Shown here: piece after piece, positions 9,221-19,185 of the stretch
Numbering within the stretch: the first letter of the stretch is position 1
Layout of the letters: every line of letters starts with the position of its first letter
From: Persephonella sp.
Lineage (GTDB): Bacteria > Aquificota > Aquificia > Aquificales > Hydrogenothermaceae
Assembly: GCA_003978565.1 (NCBI GenBank)
Contig: QNZC01000070.1
Span: forward strand, 1 to 45,294
Direction: 5' to 3'
DNA: 45,294 bases
Position numbers and translations under genes: made by a program
Notes under the pieces: model-generated
Databases searched by the model: none
Told to the model about the DNA's origin: nothing
The model's input: only the letters and a program-made list of their open reading frames with translations

Positions 9221-10963
9221 ATGCTTCACGAAAAGGACGAAGTTAGAAAATTAATTATGCTAGCTAAAGACAAAGGATACATTACTTACAAAGAGCTAGA
9301 AGAGGTTTTAGACGAAGAAACTCTTATGTCAGAAGAGGAATTGGATAAACTTATAGACTATCTAAACGAGTTAAATATTGAGGTAATGGATAATGATAAA
9401 GTATTGGATGAGGATAGTTTAGAGGGAGAGCAATTCTTAGGAATGGATTTATCTGATGATGTATGGAGTAAAACAGATGACCCTGTAAAACTTTATCTAA
9501 AGGAAATGGGAAAAATACCTCTTTTAACTAGAGAAGAGGAAATAAGATTATCTATGGAAATAGAAAGGGGAAGGAAAAAAGTATTTAGAGGTCTATTAAG
9601 AACATCTTTCTTAGCTGAAAGATTACTTGATGAGTGGGCAAGAATAACTGAAGGAAAAATGAAAGTAAGAGACCTTATAAATCTAGATAATGATATGAAT
9701 GAATTTGATGATGATGATAGTGTTAATGAAAACGACACTTTAGACCCTATAACAAAAGAGTTTATCCAGAAGGGATTAAAACTTGCAATTATGTATAGAG
9801 AGTTAAAGGATTTAGAGCAAGAGATGGTAAATAATCCAGATAATTTAGAGATAAAAAAGGAGTTTTTAAGAAAACATGCAAAGTTAAATAGATTTATAAA
9901 AAGTTTAAATATTAGATTTACAAAGTTAGATAAGATTGCAGATGAGCTTAAAGAACTGTATATGAAACTCAAGAGAAAGGAAAAAGATTTAGCTAAAAGA
10001 ATTAAGAGATTACAAAAGATAGACCCTGATATAAACAAACTTCTCTACGGTGAGATAGATGATGAGCTTCTAAGAAAGATTGAGGAAAGTGGATTATCAT
10101 ACGGAAGATTTGAGATATTAAAAACAGAGATTTTAAAATTACAGGAAGAAATAAAAGAGTTAAGGGAAGAAATTGGAACAGTTCCAACAGAGTTTGAACA
10201 TGTTATGAAGATTATTCAAGAGGGAAGAAGGGAAGTAAACGAAACTAAACAGAAAATTGTCCAATCAAACTTAAGGTTGGTTGTATCTATTGCAAAGAAA
10301 TATACAAATAGGGGACTACAGTTTTTAGATTTAATTCAAGAAGGAAACATTGGTTTAATGAAAGCGGTAGATAAATTTGATTATAAAAAGGGATACAAAT
10401 TTTCCACTTATGCTACTTGGTGGATTAGACAGGCTATAACTAGAGCTATTGCAGACCAGGCAAGAACTATAAGAATACCTGTTCATATGATAGAAACTAT
10501 TAACAAGCTGATAAGAGTGTCTAGAGCTATGGTTCAAGAGTTAGGAAGGGAGCCAACTCCTGAAGAAATAGCTAAGAAGGTTGGTATGCCAGCAGAGAAA
10601 GTTAGAAAAATCTTGAGAACATCTCAAGAACCTATATCTTTAGAAACTCCTATAGGAGATGATGATGAGACACACTTAGGGGACTTTATAGAAGATAAAT
10701 CTGTTGTATCTCCTGAAGAACATGTTTTAAGACAGTCTTTAAGACAACAGTTAGAAGAGATATTAAAGACTTTATCTCCAAGGGAGGAACAGGTTCTAAG
10801 ATACAGATTTGGGTTAGTTGATGATACAGAATATACATTAGAGCAAGTTGGAAAGATGTTTGGAGTAACTAGAGAGAGAATAAGACAGATTGAAGCTAAA
10901 GCTTTAAGAAAATTAAGACATCCTCACAGAGCTAAATATTTAAGACCTTTCTGTGAGGACTAA
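9221..10963 (+). CDS. rpoD: RNA polymerase primary sigma factor RpoD (sigma-70)
   Basis: This housekeeping sigma factor directs core RNA polymerase to -10/-35 promoters. The 580-residue protein has region 1.1 at the N-terminus, [17 protein letters not shown] (region 1.2), a long non-conserved charged segment (about 170-330), regions 2.1-2.4 including [19 protein letters not shown], region 3, and the region 4 helix-turn-helix ending [21 protein letters not shown] strong AGGAGG site sits before the ATG. It is last in the + strand group; a T-rich spacer of 90 bp separates it from the convergent glnD. Confidence 0.97.
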   Translation: MLHEKDEVRKLIMLAKDKGYITYKELEEVLDEETLMSEEELDKLIDYLNELNIEVMDNDKVLDEDSLEGEQFLGMDLSDDVWSKTDDPVKLYLKEMGKIPLLTREEEIRLSMEIERGRKKVFRGLLRTSFLAERLLDEWARITEGKMKVRDLINLDNDMNEFDDDDSVNENDTLDPITKEFIQKGLKLAIMYRELKDLEQEMVNNPDNLEIKKEFLRKHAKLNRFIKSLNIRFTKLDKIADELKELYMKLKRKEKDLAKRIKRLQKIDPDINKLLYGEIDDELLRKIEESGLSYGRFEILKTEILKLQEEIKELREEIGTVPTEFEHVMKIIQEGRREVNETKQKIVQSNLRLVVSIAKKYTNRGLQFLDLIQEGNIGLMKAVDKFDYKKGYKFSTYATWWIRQAITRAIADQARTIRIPVHMIETINKLIRVSRAMVQELGREPTPEEIAKKVGMPAEKVRKILRTSQEPISLETPIGDDDETHLGDFIEDKSVVSPEEHVLRQSLRQQLEEILKTLSPREEQVLRYRFGLVDDTEYTLEQVGKMFGVTRERIRQIEAKALRKLRHPHRAKYLRPFCED

Positions 10964-11053
10964 TTTTTATTCTTTATTCTTTTTTCTTTTTTTAGATTTT
11001 ATAACTTGACTATTCATAAATAAAAAATCAAGAGTATAAAACCTTTAAAACTT

Positions 11054-13660
11054 TTAATTTTCCTCAGTTAAAACCTTTAAAAGGTCTTTTTTTACATCTT
11101 CTAATAACTTTTTATCTTCTAATTTTTGTTGGTCATAAGTTCTAACGTAAAATGCATCTCTAACCCTTTCTCCCTGAGTTGAGACTTTAGCTATATGTGG
11201 GAAAAGCTTATACTTACTGAACACTTTATAAATATCAAATAGTAAACCTATCCTGTCTTCACCTGATATATCAAATATTGTATATCTGTCAGAGCTTTTA
11301 TTATCAATTTTTACAAAGGTAGGCGGTGGTAAAACATTAGGTTTATATCTATTGCCATTTTTTCTTTTTTCTAAATCCTCAATTGTAATATTGCCTTCCA
11401 GATAATTAAGAAATAATTCTTTAAATCTATCAAATCTATGTTTATCAATTGCATCTAAAGAGTTTGTGGATACTAACAAATCAACTACAGTGATACCATC
11501 TTTTCTTCTATATGAATATACGGAGAGTATATTTATCTTCATATAACTTAAAATACCGGTAATTGCTAAAAGTGGATTTTTAACATTTTTATCAACAACT
11601 ACTATAATTTCAGAGGCTCCAACTCCATATTTCTCCTTGAAATAAAACTGAGGTTTTCCTGTTTTAAATAGTTTCTCTTCCATCTCTAAATGTTTTATCA
11701 TATCCTCTAAAGGTGTAGAGATTATATAAACATCCCTTAGTCTTTTTAAATGGAATTTTGCCCTTTCCTCACCAAATAGAGAGCTTAATCTTTCAAATAA
11801 TAATTTTTTCTTCTCCTCAAGTTTTCTTTTTTCTAACTCTTCAATAGATATATCATTTTCCAATACTTCAAGGGTTTTATTGTATAGCTCCCAAAGTAGT
11901 AAGTTTTTCCAATCGTTCCATACACCGGGACCAACTGCATTAGCATCGCACCAAGTTAAAACTGTTAACATCTTGAGAAGCTCTTTATTTTTTATAATAT
12001 CTGCAAACTCTTTTATAACTTTAGGGTCATTTAAATTTCTTCTCTGAGAGATTTTAGCCATATCTAAATGATGTCTAACCAAAAAGCTAACAATTTCAGC
12101 ATCTCTTTTAGAGTATCCAAATCTTAAAAGAATATCTTTAGCCATCTTAGAACCTAGAACCGAATGGTCTGTTTTATGTCCCTTTCCTATATCGTGTAAA
12201 AACACTGCCCAGATTAATAAATCCTTTCTATCTATATCTCTATAGAGCTCATAAATAGCCTTTTTTTGTTGACTATCAGCCTTTAGAAGACTTTCTAACA
12301 TTTCAACAGACTTTATAGCATGTTCATCAGTTGTATATTTGTGATAAGCATCATACTGGAAATGACCCCGTTGATAACCAAACTCTGGTATAAGAGTATC
12401 TATAACATAGAACTCCTGCATTTTCCTTATAGTTTTTGGTAAATGGTTAACATCACTAAAAATCTGTCTAACAATCCTTTGAACATCAGGATTTTCTCTA
12501 TTTTTTAATAGTTTCAATTCGTTTTTTCTGATTAAATACTCTAGCCTAGGTGAGAAATCTAGATTAAACTCTTTGTAGTAGAGAAATGCTCTAACTGTGT
12601 TGGCTATATTTTTTAGAAATCTGTTTTTATCAACAACATCTAACTCGTATCTGCTCCTGATAAACACATTATCTAAAGGTTCATAAAGTTGCGATTTTGT
12701 ATTTTTACCAACTATAGATTTTAAAATCCTTTTAGTTATTGTATTTATTGATTTTGCATAAAGATAGTAAAGTCTCATTAATTTCTCTACACTTTCCCTT
12801 ATCTCCTGTTGATTTGCTGTGTCTTTTAGATAACCTAAATTTTTAACTATCTCCTCTTGGAGAGGTCTAACTAAAACATCACATCTTTTATTACATATTA
12901 GATGCATTTCGTTTCTAATTCTTAAAAGGAAATCGTAGGCTTTCATTAATTCTTTGTATTCTTCCTCTAGGATAATGTTTTTTTCTACAAAGTATTTGTA
13001 GTTAGGAACATCATCTAAAACCTTTGCTATCCAGTAAACTTCGTGAAAATCTCTTAATCCTCCCTCCCCCTCTTTTATATGTGGCTCCATCATATATATA
13101 GAAGAACCTGTCCTTTCATAACGGAGTTTTCTTGCCTTTAAAGTTGCATCAATGTAATCATCTTTTCTCTTTTTTATTAACTTTTTGAACTGATTTATCA
13201 GCTCTTGATACAGGGCTTTATTTCCATATAGATACCTCCCCTGTAGTAGAGATGTAGCCACAGTTAAATCATCTTGAGATAGATTAATAAATGTTTTTAT
13301 ATCTCTAACTGAAAAACCTACATCTACCTTGAGGCTTAAAAGGGCATAGTAAAACTTTTCAATTCCTTCCTTTAATTCCTCAATATTATCTGTTTTTACA
13401 ACTAACGATATATCTATATCAGATTTAAAACATAACTCTCTCCTTCCATAACCACCTAAGACTATTATAGATATGTTATCTAACTGGTTTTGAAAGGATA
13501 GCTCTGCAAGATTTTTTATAGTTTTATCAGTCAGATTTGCAAGTTCTTTAACTATATCTAATCCACCGGCACCAGCTCTATGTTTTTCAGCTAACTTTTT
13601 TTTCTCCTCAAAAAATTTATTTATTATTTCATCTACATTTAAAACTACTTTTTTACTCAT
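11054..13660 (-). CDS. glnD: [Protein-PII] uridylyltransferase/uridylyl-removing enzyme
   Basis: GlnD adds and removes UMP on PII proteins in response to glutamine, linking nitrogen status to glutamine synthetase and transcription. Domains seen in 868 residues: nucleotidyltransferase with GG at 69-70, GRRE and the catalytic acidic pair Asp81/Asp83; a helical linker; an HD domain with HDIGKG (UMP removal); and two C-terminal ACT domains, the last with DISGEDRIGLLFDI, which sense glutamine. All key motifs are intact. No glnB or glnA is in this window. It is downstream of the M23 gene on the same strand with a gap of about 80 bp. Confidence 0.95.
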   Translation of the reverse strand: MSKKVVLNVDEIINKFFEEKKKLAEKHRAGAGGLDIVKELANLTDKTIKNLAELSFQNQLDNISIIVLGGYGRRELCFKSDIDISLVVKTDNIEELKEGIEKFYYALLSLKVDVGFSVRDIKTFINLSQDDLTVATSLLQGRYLYGNKALYQELINQFKKLIKKRKDDYIDATLKARKLRYERTGSSIYMMEPHIKEGEGGLRDFHEVYWIAKVLDDVPNYKYFVEKNIILEEEYKELMKAYDFLLRIRNEMHLICNKRCDVLVRPLQEEIVKNLGYLKDTANQQEIRESVEKLMRLYYLYAKSINTITKRILKSIVGKNTKSQLYEPLDNVFIRSRYELDVVDKNRFLKNIANTVRAFLYYKEFNLDFSPRLEYLIRKNELKLLKNRENPDVQRIVRQIFSDVNHLPKTIRKMQEFYVIDTLIPEFGYQRGHFQYDAYHKYTTDEHAIKSVEMLESLLKADSQQKKAIYELYRDIDRKDLLIWAVFLHDIGKGHKTDHSVLGSKMAKDILLRFGYSKRDAEIVSFLVRHHLDMAKISQRRNLNDPKVIKEFADIIKNKELLKMLTVLTWCDANAVGPGVWNDWKNLLLWELYNKTLEVLENDISIEELEKRKLEEKKKLLFERLSSLFGEERAKFHLKRLRDVYIISTPLEDMIKHLEMEEKLFKTGKPQFYFKEKYGVGASEIIVVVDKNVKNPLLAITGILSYMKINILSVYSYRRKDGITVVDLLVSTNSLDAIDKHRFDRFKELFLNYLEGNITIEDLEKRKNGNRYKPNVLPPPTFVKIDNKSSDRYTIFDISGEDRIGLLFDIYKVFSKYKLFPHIAKVSTQGERVRDAFYVRTYDQQKLEDKKLLEDVKKDLLKVLTEEN

Positions 13661-13739
13661 TTCACTGTCTCCAAAGAATTATTAAACGACCCAGATATTA
13701 GAAGTTTTAGAAGATGATTTATTGAATGGAAAATTTCAT

Positions 13740-15077
13740 TTAACCTTCTCCGTAAATTCCTTTTAGCTCGTTATACTTGTCAAAAAATCGAGTTTTTAAC
13801 CATTTCCTATCTAACCATTCTATAGGATGGACTTCTAATCCTTGAATTAAAACACCAAAATGTAAGTGGTCTCCTAAAGCTAATCCTGTTGTATCTGTAT
13901 GAGCTATTATCTGTCCTCTCTTTACAGTCTCTCCTTTCTTTACCTTAAAATCTAATAGGTGGGAGTATAATGTATAAACACCTAATCCATGTTCTATAAT
14001 TATAGAATTTCCGTATATACCTAAAAATCCAGTAAATACTACAACTCCATCTTCAGCCGCTGGGACTTCTGCATTTTTTATAGATGCTATATCCATACCT
14101 TTGTGATAGGCGTCCCCTCCTTCTATTATCTTTCCTTTGTATTTATACTTTCTGTAGTCTGCAAAACCTCCTAAAACTGCGGCTCTTTTCATTACCGTAA
14201 ATCTATCTTTAAATTGAGGCTTTAATATAACAATATTTCTCGTTATAGAATGTATTTTTTTCTCATTTTCCTTTCTCATTTTTACATTAACATACTTAAA
14301 CATTTCTACTTCATCTGGAAACTTTTTATTACCGGCTAGAATTCTAATTTTTCTCATAAGCTTTTCAGAAACTTTGATTAAAGATTTCCTATATCTTTTA
14401 AGTTTAAATCTGTATGGGATTTTAACTGTTGTGATATTTCCAGCTTTATCTTCTGCAGAAACAAATATTTCTTTTTTTGTTTCCCAGTAGTAAGGATAGG
14501 GAAAGACACAGGTATAAACAGATTTATTTTTAAAAACACCTGATAAACAGTTGAATTTTAAATTTTCCATTTGGATATAGAGCTTTTCTACATCATCAGA
14601 AACTTTAAAAAATGCAAAGGCTGTTCCTCCATTCATTATGTATCTCTGTGAATAAAGGGTGGTTATCTCTGGAGGTTCAGGGTCAACTATGAATTTAAAA
14701 GGTTTAACAGTTTTATTTTCAAACAATCCTCTATCTGAAGCTGAAATAATAAGGTCTACTTCACCTTTTTTCAGTTTGTATTTATCAGTATCAATATCAA
14801 CTTTAATTTCTTTTTCTTTTACACCTTTAGGAATATCAAATTTTTTTACAAACTTGTTTTCTCCATCTTGAACTATATAGATTGCAATTTCTTTTAAACC
14901 AGAGTTATCATCTGAAATTTTAAACTCTAAACTGTATTTTTTACCTATTATCTTTCTTAAGTTTTGGGTTTTAACTGATATTTCTGGTTCTCCAAAATCT
15001 ATAATACCTTTCAGGTAGAGATAAATCCCCCCAACTATCATAGTTAAAATAACAAAAAGAATAAATTTGTCTCTCAA
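13740..15077 (-). CDS. M23-family peptidoglycan metallopeptidase, membrane-anchored
   Basis: This 445-residue protein has an N-terminal transmembrane anchor (about 5-22), two Ig-like or bacterial beta-sandwich regions (about 30-130 and 135-225), a linker and a C-terminal LytM/M23 domain. Zinc ligands are present: His325 and Asp329 (HKGMD) and the HLH motif (404-406), with YSHL between. It is therefore probably an active endopeptidase cleaving cross-links in periplasmic peptidoglycan rather than a degenerate EnvC-type activator. The beta-sandwich domains may position it on the wall. It sits between glnD and leuA on the same strand with no functional link to either. Confidence 0.87.
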   Translation of the reverse strand: MRDKFILFVILTMIVGGIYLYLKGIIDFGEPEISVKTQNLRKIIGKKYSLEFKISDDNSGLKEIAIYIVQDGENKFVKKFDIPKGVKEKEIKVDIDTDKYKLKKGEVDLIISASDRGLFENKTVKPFKFIVDPEPPEITTLYSQRYIMNGGTAFAFFKVSDDVEKLYIQMENLKFNCLSGVFKNKSVYTCVFPYPYYWETKKEIFVSAEDKAGNITTVKIPYRFKLKRYRKSLIKVSEKLMRKIRILAGNKKFPDEVEMFKYVNVKMRKENEKKIHSITRNIVILKPQFKDRFTVMKRAAVLGGFADYRKYKYKGKIIEGGDAYHKGMDIASIKNAEVPAAEDGVVVFTGFLGIYGNSIIIEHGLGVYTLYSHLLDFKVKKGETVKRGQIIAHTDTTGLALGDHLHFGVLIQGLEVHPIEWLDRKWLKTRFFDKYNELKGIYGEG

Positions 15078-15104
15078 CTGTTTTCCCTCTTTTTATAGTT
15101 ATTT

Positions 15105-16661
15105 TTATATACTCTCTGATATATTTTTTTTCGTCAAAGATACATATTTACTATAAGCATTCAAGAATGCTTTTATACTAGCCTCTACTATATCTATTGA
15201 CCAACCTTTTCCAACTACTTCATAACCTTCAAAATCTATCGTAAGTTTAGCCTCTCCAATTGCATCTTTACCATAAGTTATAGCTCTAACATTAAACTCT
15301 TTAAGTTTAAATCTATCTTCTATATTAAGTGCTTTACCTAATGCTTTCAATGTGCAATCTATTGGACCACCTCCAAGAACTGTGTAAGGGGATGTTTCAA
15401 CTTCTTCAACTTTAAGTTTTACAGTTGCAGTAGGTATTACTGTATTACCTGTTAAAACATGGAAGTATGAAAGTTGGGCTAATTTCTGATTAGTGCTAAG
15501 CTCATCAAGAACTAATGCCTCTATATCCTCATTAAATACCTGTTTTTTCTTATCTGCTAAATCTTTAAACTTTACAAAAAGTTTTTCTATCTGCTCGTCA
15601 GAAAGGTTATAACCTAACTCCTCAACTTTAGTTTTGAATGCGTGTCTTCCTGAATGTTTACCTAAGACTAGATTACTTCCACTTTTTATCTCTAATCCAA
15701 TATCTTCCGGTCTCATTATTTCATAAGTTTCTCTATGTGCCAATACTCCGTGTTGATGTATTCCAGCTTCATGGGCAAAAGCATTATCTCCAACTATAGC
15801 CTTATTAGGCTGGACAAAACTACCTGTTATCTGACAGAGTAATCTGCTACTTGGATAAATTTCCTTTGTATTTATAGTTGTGTAAACTTCGTTAAAGTAA
15901 TCATGTCTAACTTTTAAAGCCATTACTACCTCTTCCATTGCCGCATTTCCAGCCCTTTCACCTATTCCGTTAACAGTTGCATGAACCTGTCTAGCTCCCT
16001 TTTTAATTGCCGATAGTGAGTTAGCTACAGCTAAACCTAAATCATTATGACAGTGAACTGATATAATAGCCTTGTCTATATTTGGAACGTTGTTTTTTAT
16101 ATCTTCTATTAACTGTCCGAACTCTTCAGGTATAGCATACCCTACAGTATCAGGAACATTGATAGTTTTAGCTCCAGCATCAATTACAGCTTCAAAAATT
16201 TTAAAAAGGAAATCTCTATCTGACCTGAAAGCATCTTCAGCTGAAAACTCAACATCATCAGTAAACTTTCTAGCAAATTTTACAGCTTTAACAGCCCTTT
16301 CTAAAACTTCATCAGGAGACATTTTTAGTTTATATTTCATATGAATTGGAGATGTTGCTATAAATGTATGTATTCTCTTTCTTTCTGCAGGTTCTAAAGC
16401 TTTACCTGCTTTCTCTATATCATTCTCTAACGCCCTTGCAAGTGAGCATATAGTTGAATTTTTTACGACTTTTGCAACCTCATTTATAGCTTCAAAATCT
16501 CCTATAGATGCCGCCGCAAATCCAGCCTCTATTATATCAACTCCTAATTTTTCTAGCTGTAAAGCCATTCTAACTTTTTCTTCTTTTGTCATAGAAAAAC
16601 CGGGAGCCTGTTCACCGTCTCTAAGAGTTGTATCAAATATAAAGACCTTTTCCTTCTCCAT
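15105..16661 (-). CDS. leuA: 2-isopropylmalate synthase
   Basis: LeuA condenses acetyl-CoA with 2-oxoisovalerate, the first committed step of leucine synthesis. The 518-residue protein has the HMGL-like TIM barrel with FDTTLRDGEQAPG at the N-terminus, the HCHNDLGLAVANS metal-binding motif, and the C-terminal LeuA dimer/allosteric domain (from about 390) that binds leucine. Length and the full regulatory domain favour LeuA over citramalate or homocitrate synthase, although citramalate synthase activity cannot be excluded by reading. It is probably first in the leuA-M23-glnD group; the ATG is preceded by a GGAGA-type site. Confidence 0.93.
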   Translation of the reverse strand: MEKEKVFIFDTTLRDGEQAPGFSMTKEEKVRMALQLEKLGVDIIEAGFAAASIGDFEAINEVAKVVKNSTICSLARALENDIEKAGKALEPAERKRIHTFIATSPIHMKYKLKMSPDEVLERAVKAVKFARKFTDDVEFSAEDAFRSDRDFLFKIFEAVIDAGAKTINVPDTVGYAIPEEFGQLIEDIKNNVPNIDKAIISVHCHNDLGLAVANSLSAIKKGARQVHATVNGIGERAGNAAMEEVVMALKVRHDYFNEVYTTINTKEIYPSSRLLCQITGSFVQPNKAIVGDNAFAHEAGIHQHGVLAHRETYEIMRPEDIGLEIKSGSNLVLGKHSGRHAFKTKVEELGYNLSDEQIEKLFVKFKDLADKKKQVFNEDIEALVLDELSTNQKLAQLSYFHVLTGNTVIPTATVKLKVEEVETSPYTVLGGGPIDCTLKALGKALNIEDRFKLKEFNVRAITYGKDAIGEAKLTIDFEGYEVVGKGWSIDIVEASIKAFLNAYSKYVSLTKKNISESI

Positions 16662-16670
16662 TATCTATCT

Positions 16671-16697
16671 CCTTATTAATAATTATTCTTATTAAGG
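16671..16697. promoter_or_regulatory. AT-rich imperfect palindrome upstream of leuA
   Basis: CCTTATTAA and TTATTAAGG-type half-sites form an imperfect 27-bp dyad immediately upstream of the leuA start and within its Shine-Dalgarno area. It could be an operator for leuA or for the divergent DUF2892 gene. It is rich in A+T, so chance symmetry is quite possible and no regulator is assigned. Confidence 0.2.
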
Positions 16698-16917
16698 TTA
16701 AACATATAAAAATAATGTAAAAATTTTATCATTAAAAAATATGATAAAAGAAATATAAGCTAATCCTTAATTTCAATAATAAAGGTGGTTTTTTTATTAA
16801 ATCTATAGAGCCACAGCTTATAATAATGTTATGTTTTCTAACATTGAAAATTAGAGTTTTAATATATTAAATTAATTTTAGCAATTACAAAAAGAAATTG
16901 AAATAGGAGTTTTAAAG

Positions 16918-17121
16918 ATGTCAAAAACTGCTGTTAGAGCCCAAAGATTTGTTATGGGGACAATGTTGTTGGTTGCATTACTGTTTTTCTTACTGGATAT
17001 AAAAACTGTAAGTTTATTTATTATAGGCTTTATGATATTTATGCTTTATCTATCAGCATTTACTGGATTTTGCCCTTCAGATGCAATATTTGAAAAATTA
17101 TTTGGAGATAAGAAAAAGTAA
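16918..17121 (+). CDS. DUF2892 (YgaP-type) small inner membrane protein
   Basis: This 67-residue protein has two hydrophobic helices (about 11-30 and 33-48) and the characteristic SAFTGFCPSDAIF segment, the Cys-Pro motif of DUF2892 membrane proteins. Members occur alone or fused to rhodanese domains (YgaP) and are linked to sulfur metabolism, but their role is not settled. AGGAG at about 16904 precedes the ATG. It reads into the SbcD gene five bases downstream and is transcribed divergently from leuA. Confidence 0.85.
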   Translation: MSKTAVRAQRFVMGTMLLVALLFFLLDIKTVSLFIIGFMIFMLYLSAFTGFCPSDAIFEKLFGDKKK

Positions 17122-17126
17122 AAATT

Positions 17127-18299
17127 ATGAAGTTTTTACACATTAGTGATACCCATTTAGGTTATAGACAGTATGGACTTTTAGAAAGGGAACAGGATTT
17201 TTTAGAGGTTTTTAATGAAGCTGTAGATATAGCAATAGATGAAAATGTTGATTTTATTATTCATACAGGGGATTTTTTTCACACTTCCAGACCTTCCAAT
17301 AAGACTATAATAGACAGTCTAAATATATTAAATAGGTTAAACGACGCTAATATTCCTATATTCTGTATTCCCGGAAATCACGATAGAGGAAATAGTGTAA
17401 AGGATAAATCTCCATTAGAGATACTCAACAACTTTGGTTTAAAGCTTATAAATGTTGGTGTTGAGGAGTTTAACGGAATAGATATAGCAGGTTTAAAGTA
17501 TATTCCTAAAACTGCTGTAAGAAAATTAGGTCGTTTGAGAGATGCTTTAGAAAGTCTTCTAGAAAATACAAAAAACAGTTATAAAATTCTTATGTTGCAT
17601 CAGGAATTCTCTCCATACTTCCCAGATAGTAATCTATTACTAAATGAGGAAATTCCAAAAGATTTTAACTATGTAGGTATAGGACATTATCATATTGCTG
17701 AAGAACCAATAAAAAGAGAAAACAACTCTTTTATAGTTCATATAGGTTCAACAGAATTTACCGCTTACAATAAAAGTGAAGAAGAAAGAAAAAAAATTGT
17801 TGCCATTGTTGAGATTAGTAATGTTAATACAGAAATAAGATACAGAGAGCTATCTAAAGCAAGAAAGTTTATTTATGGAACTTTAAATGATGAAAATTTA
17901 GAGGAAAAGCTAAATGATATTCTTATAAATATTGAAGAGATTTTAGATAAAACCGAAAAAAAACCAATAGTTGTTTTAAAGGGAGATTTTAGAAAATTAG
18001 AACAATCTGATGTTTTAAAATTGTTAAACGAGAAAAATTTAGTTAAAGACAATCCTAATATTCTTTATGTAAAACATTCCTTTAACTCCTTTAAAGAAGA
18101 TATAGTTATAAATAACACAGCAGTAAAATCTGAAGATGAAATTATAAGAGATACTTTAGCAGAGTATCTTAAAGAAGATAAAGATTTATACAGTAAAGTA
18201 TTCGAATTAATCACTACATTTAAAACTTTTGAAGATTTTGATTTAGTAAAATCATATATTAAGGAAAATCCAGATATTTTTGAAGATTTACTGAAGTAG
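17127..18299 (+). CDS. sbcD: DNA repair exonuclease SbcD/Mre11
   Basis: This 390-residue calcineurin-like phosphoesterase of the SbcD/Mre11 family makes the nuclease subunit that processes double-strand ends and hairpins. All five phosphoesterase motifs are seen: SDTHLGYRQYG near the N-terminus, GDFFHTSRPS, GNHDRGN, LHQEFSP and GHYHIAEE. The C-terminal part is the variable capping region. The partner ATPase SbcC/Rad50 is not adjacent, although the two are usually an operon; it must be elsewhere or absent. It is preceded by the DUF2892 gene and followed 12 bp later by the HIT gene. Confidence 0.9.
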   Translation: MKFLHISDTHLGYRQYGLLEREQDFLEVFNEAVDIAIDENVDFIIHTGDFFHTSRPSNKTIIDSLNILNRLNDANIPIFCIPGNHDRGNSVKDKSPLEILNNFGLKLINVGVEEFNGIDIAGLKYIPKTAVRKLGRLRDALESLLENTKNSYKILMLHQEFSPYFPDSNLLLNEEIPKDFNYVGIGHYHIAEEPIKRENNSFIVHIGSTEFTAYNKSEEERKKIVAIVEISNVNTEIRYRELSKARKFIYGTLNDENLEEKLNDILINIEEILDKTEKKPIVVLKGDFRKLEQSDVLKLLNEKNLVKDNPNILYVKHSFNSFKEDIVINNTAVKSEDEIIRDTLAEYLKEDKDLYSKVFELITTFKTFEDFDLVKSYIKENPDIFEDLLK

Positions 18300-18311
18300 G
18301 GGGATTTTATA

Positions 18312-18815
18312 TTGAGGAAACTTTACTCACCTTGGAGAAGTAAGTATATAGAAACTTATGATAAGATTGAAGGCTGTTTTTTGTGTGATGCTTACAAATC
18401 AAATAATGATGAAGAAAAACTAGTTTTATATAGGGGAAAAAAGGCTTTTGTAATTATGAATTTATTTCCATACAATGCTGGACATGTAATGGTCTGTCCA
18501 AATGAACATATAGGAGATTTTACAGAGTTAGATAAAGAAACCCTATTTGAAATATCAGTTCTCTCTCAGATGATGGTAGAAGCAATAAAATTAGCATTAA
18601 ATCCTGACGGTTTTAATATGGGTTATAATTTAGGGAGAGTTTCAGGGGCAGGTTTGGAAAGTCATATCCATAACCACATAGTCCCAAGATGGAATGGAGA
18701 TACAAACTTTATGCCTACAATAGCTGAAGTTAAAGTTATCTCCCAAGATTTAAAGGATATATATATAAAAATTAAAAATGCTATAGAGAAGGTAAAAGAC
18801 AGATATGTTAAGTAA
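18312..18815 (+). CDS. HIT-family hydrolase (Ap4A phosphorylase-like)
   Basis: This 167-residue histidine-triad protein hydrolyses or phosphorolyses nucleotide phosphates such as Ap4A or nucleoside phosphoramidates. Seen: an N-terminal PWRSKYIE, Cys-x2-Cys (CFLC), the core ending MVCPN and the triad HIHNHIVPRW. The start is TTG at 18312 with GGGGGA about nine bases upstream; no ATG in frame would keep the PWRSKY segment. Substrate is not determined by sequence. It overlaps the LapA-like gene by 11 bases. Confidence 0.9.
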   Translation: MRKLYSPWRSKYIETYDKIEGCFLCDAYKSNNDEEKLVLYRGKKAFVIMNLFPYNAGHVMVCPNEHIGDFTELDKETLFEISVLSQMMVEAIKLALNPDGFNMGYNLGRVSGAGLESHIHNHIVPRWNGDTNFMPTIAEVKVISQDLKDIYIKIKNAIEKVKDRYVK

Positions 18816-19185
18816 AATAAGACTTATATTTTGGTTAATAGCAATTCTTATTATTGCTTATTTTGTATCTATAAACTCTGAACCTAGAATTTCTATCACG
18901 CTCTTTCCAAATATAAAAACTCAACCTTTGCCTTTATCTCTTATAATTGTTGGGAGTTTAATTTTAGGAACTATACTAATTCTAATAATAGCAATTACAG
19001 ACTGGATAGTTTTTTATATAGAAAAATCTAAACTAAAGAAAAAAATAAAAAGTTTAGAGAGAGATTTAAATGATTTAAAAAATGAGTTAGAAAGATGTAG
19101 TAAAGATTTAGAAGATTGTAAAAATAAGGATAAATCTATATCTGAAAAACCAAAAATTAATCAGAATGTAAATAATCAAAAATAA
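18805..19185 (+). CDS. LapA-family (DUF1049) membrane protein
   Basis: This 126-residue protein has two transmembrane helices (about 5-23 and 45-68) followed by a cytoplasmic coiled coil (about 72-115) of Lys/Glu/Leu heptads. That layout is the DUF1049/LapA pattern; in E. coli LapA works with LapB in regulating lipopolysaccharide synthesis. No lapB is adjacent, so the role here is inferred only from the fold. It overlaps the HIT gene by 11 bases, and its 3' end overlaps the convergent engB 3' end by 29 bases. Confidence 0.75.
   Translation: MLSKIRLIFWLIAILIIAYFVSINSEPRISITLFPNIKTQPLPLSLIIVGSLILGTILILIIAITDWIVFYIEKSKLKKKIKSLERDLNDLKNELERCSKDLEDCKNKDKSISEKPKINQNVNNQK

Noticed and set aside
9493-10038. 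Long open frame on the - strand within rpoD
   Set aside because: It is a shadow of the rpoD non-conserved region, has low-complexity Ser/Leu/Phe composition and no ribosome-binding site.
11005-11032. CTTGA/TCAAG inverted repeat between rpoD and glnD as a bidirectional terminator
   Set aside because: Only five bases per arm with an 18-base loop; too weak to call, although the T-rich surroundings fit a termination region.
16671-16697. Fur-type operator upstream of leuA
   Set aside because: The AT-rich dyad only loosely resembles a Fur box, and neither adjoining gene has an iron role.
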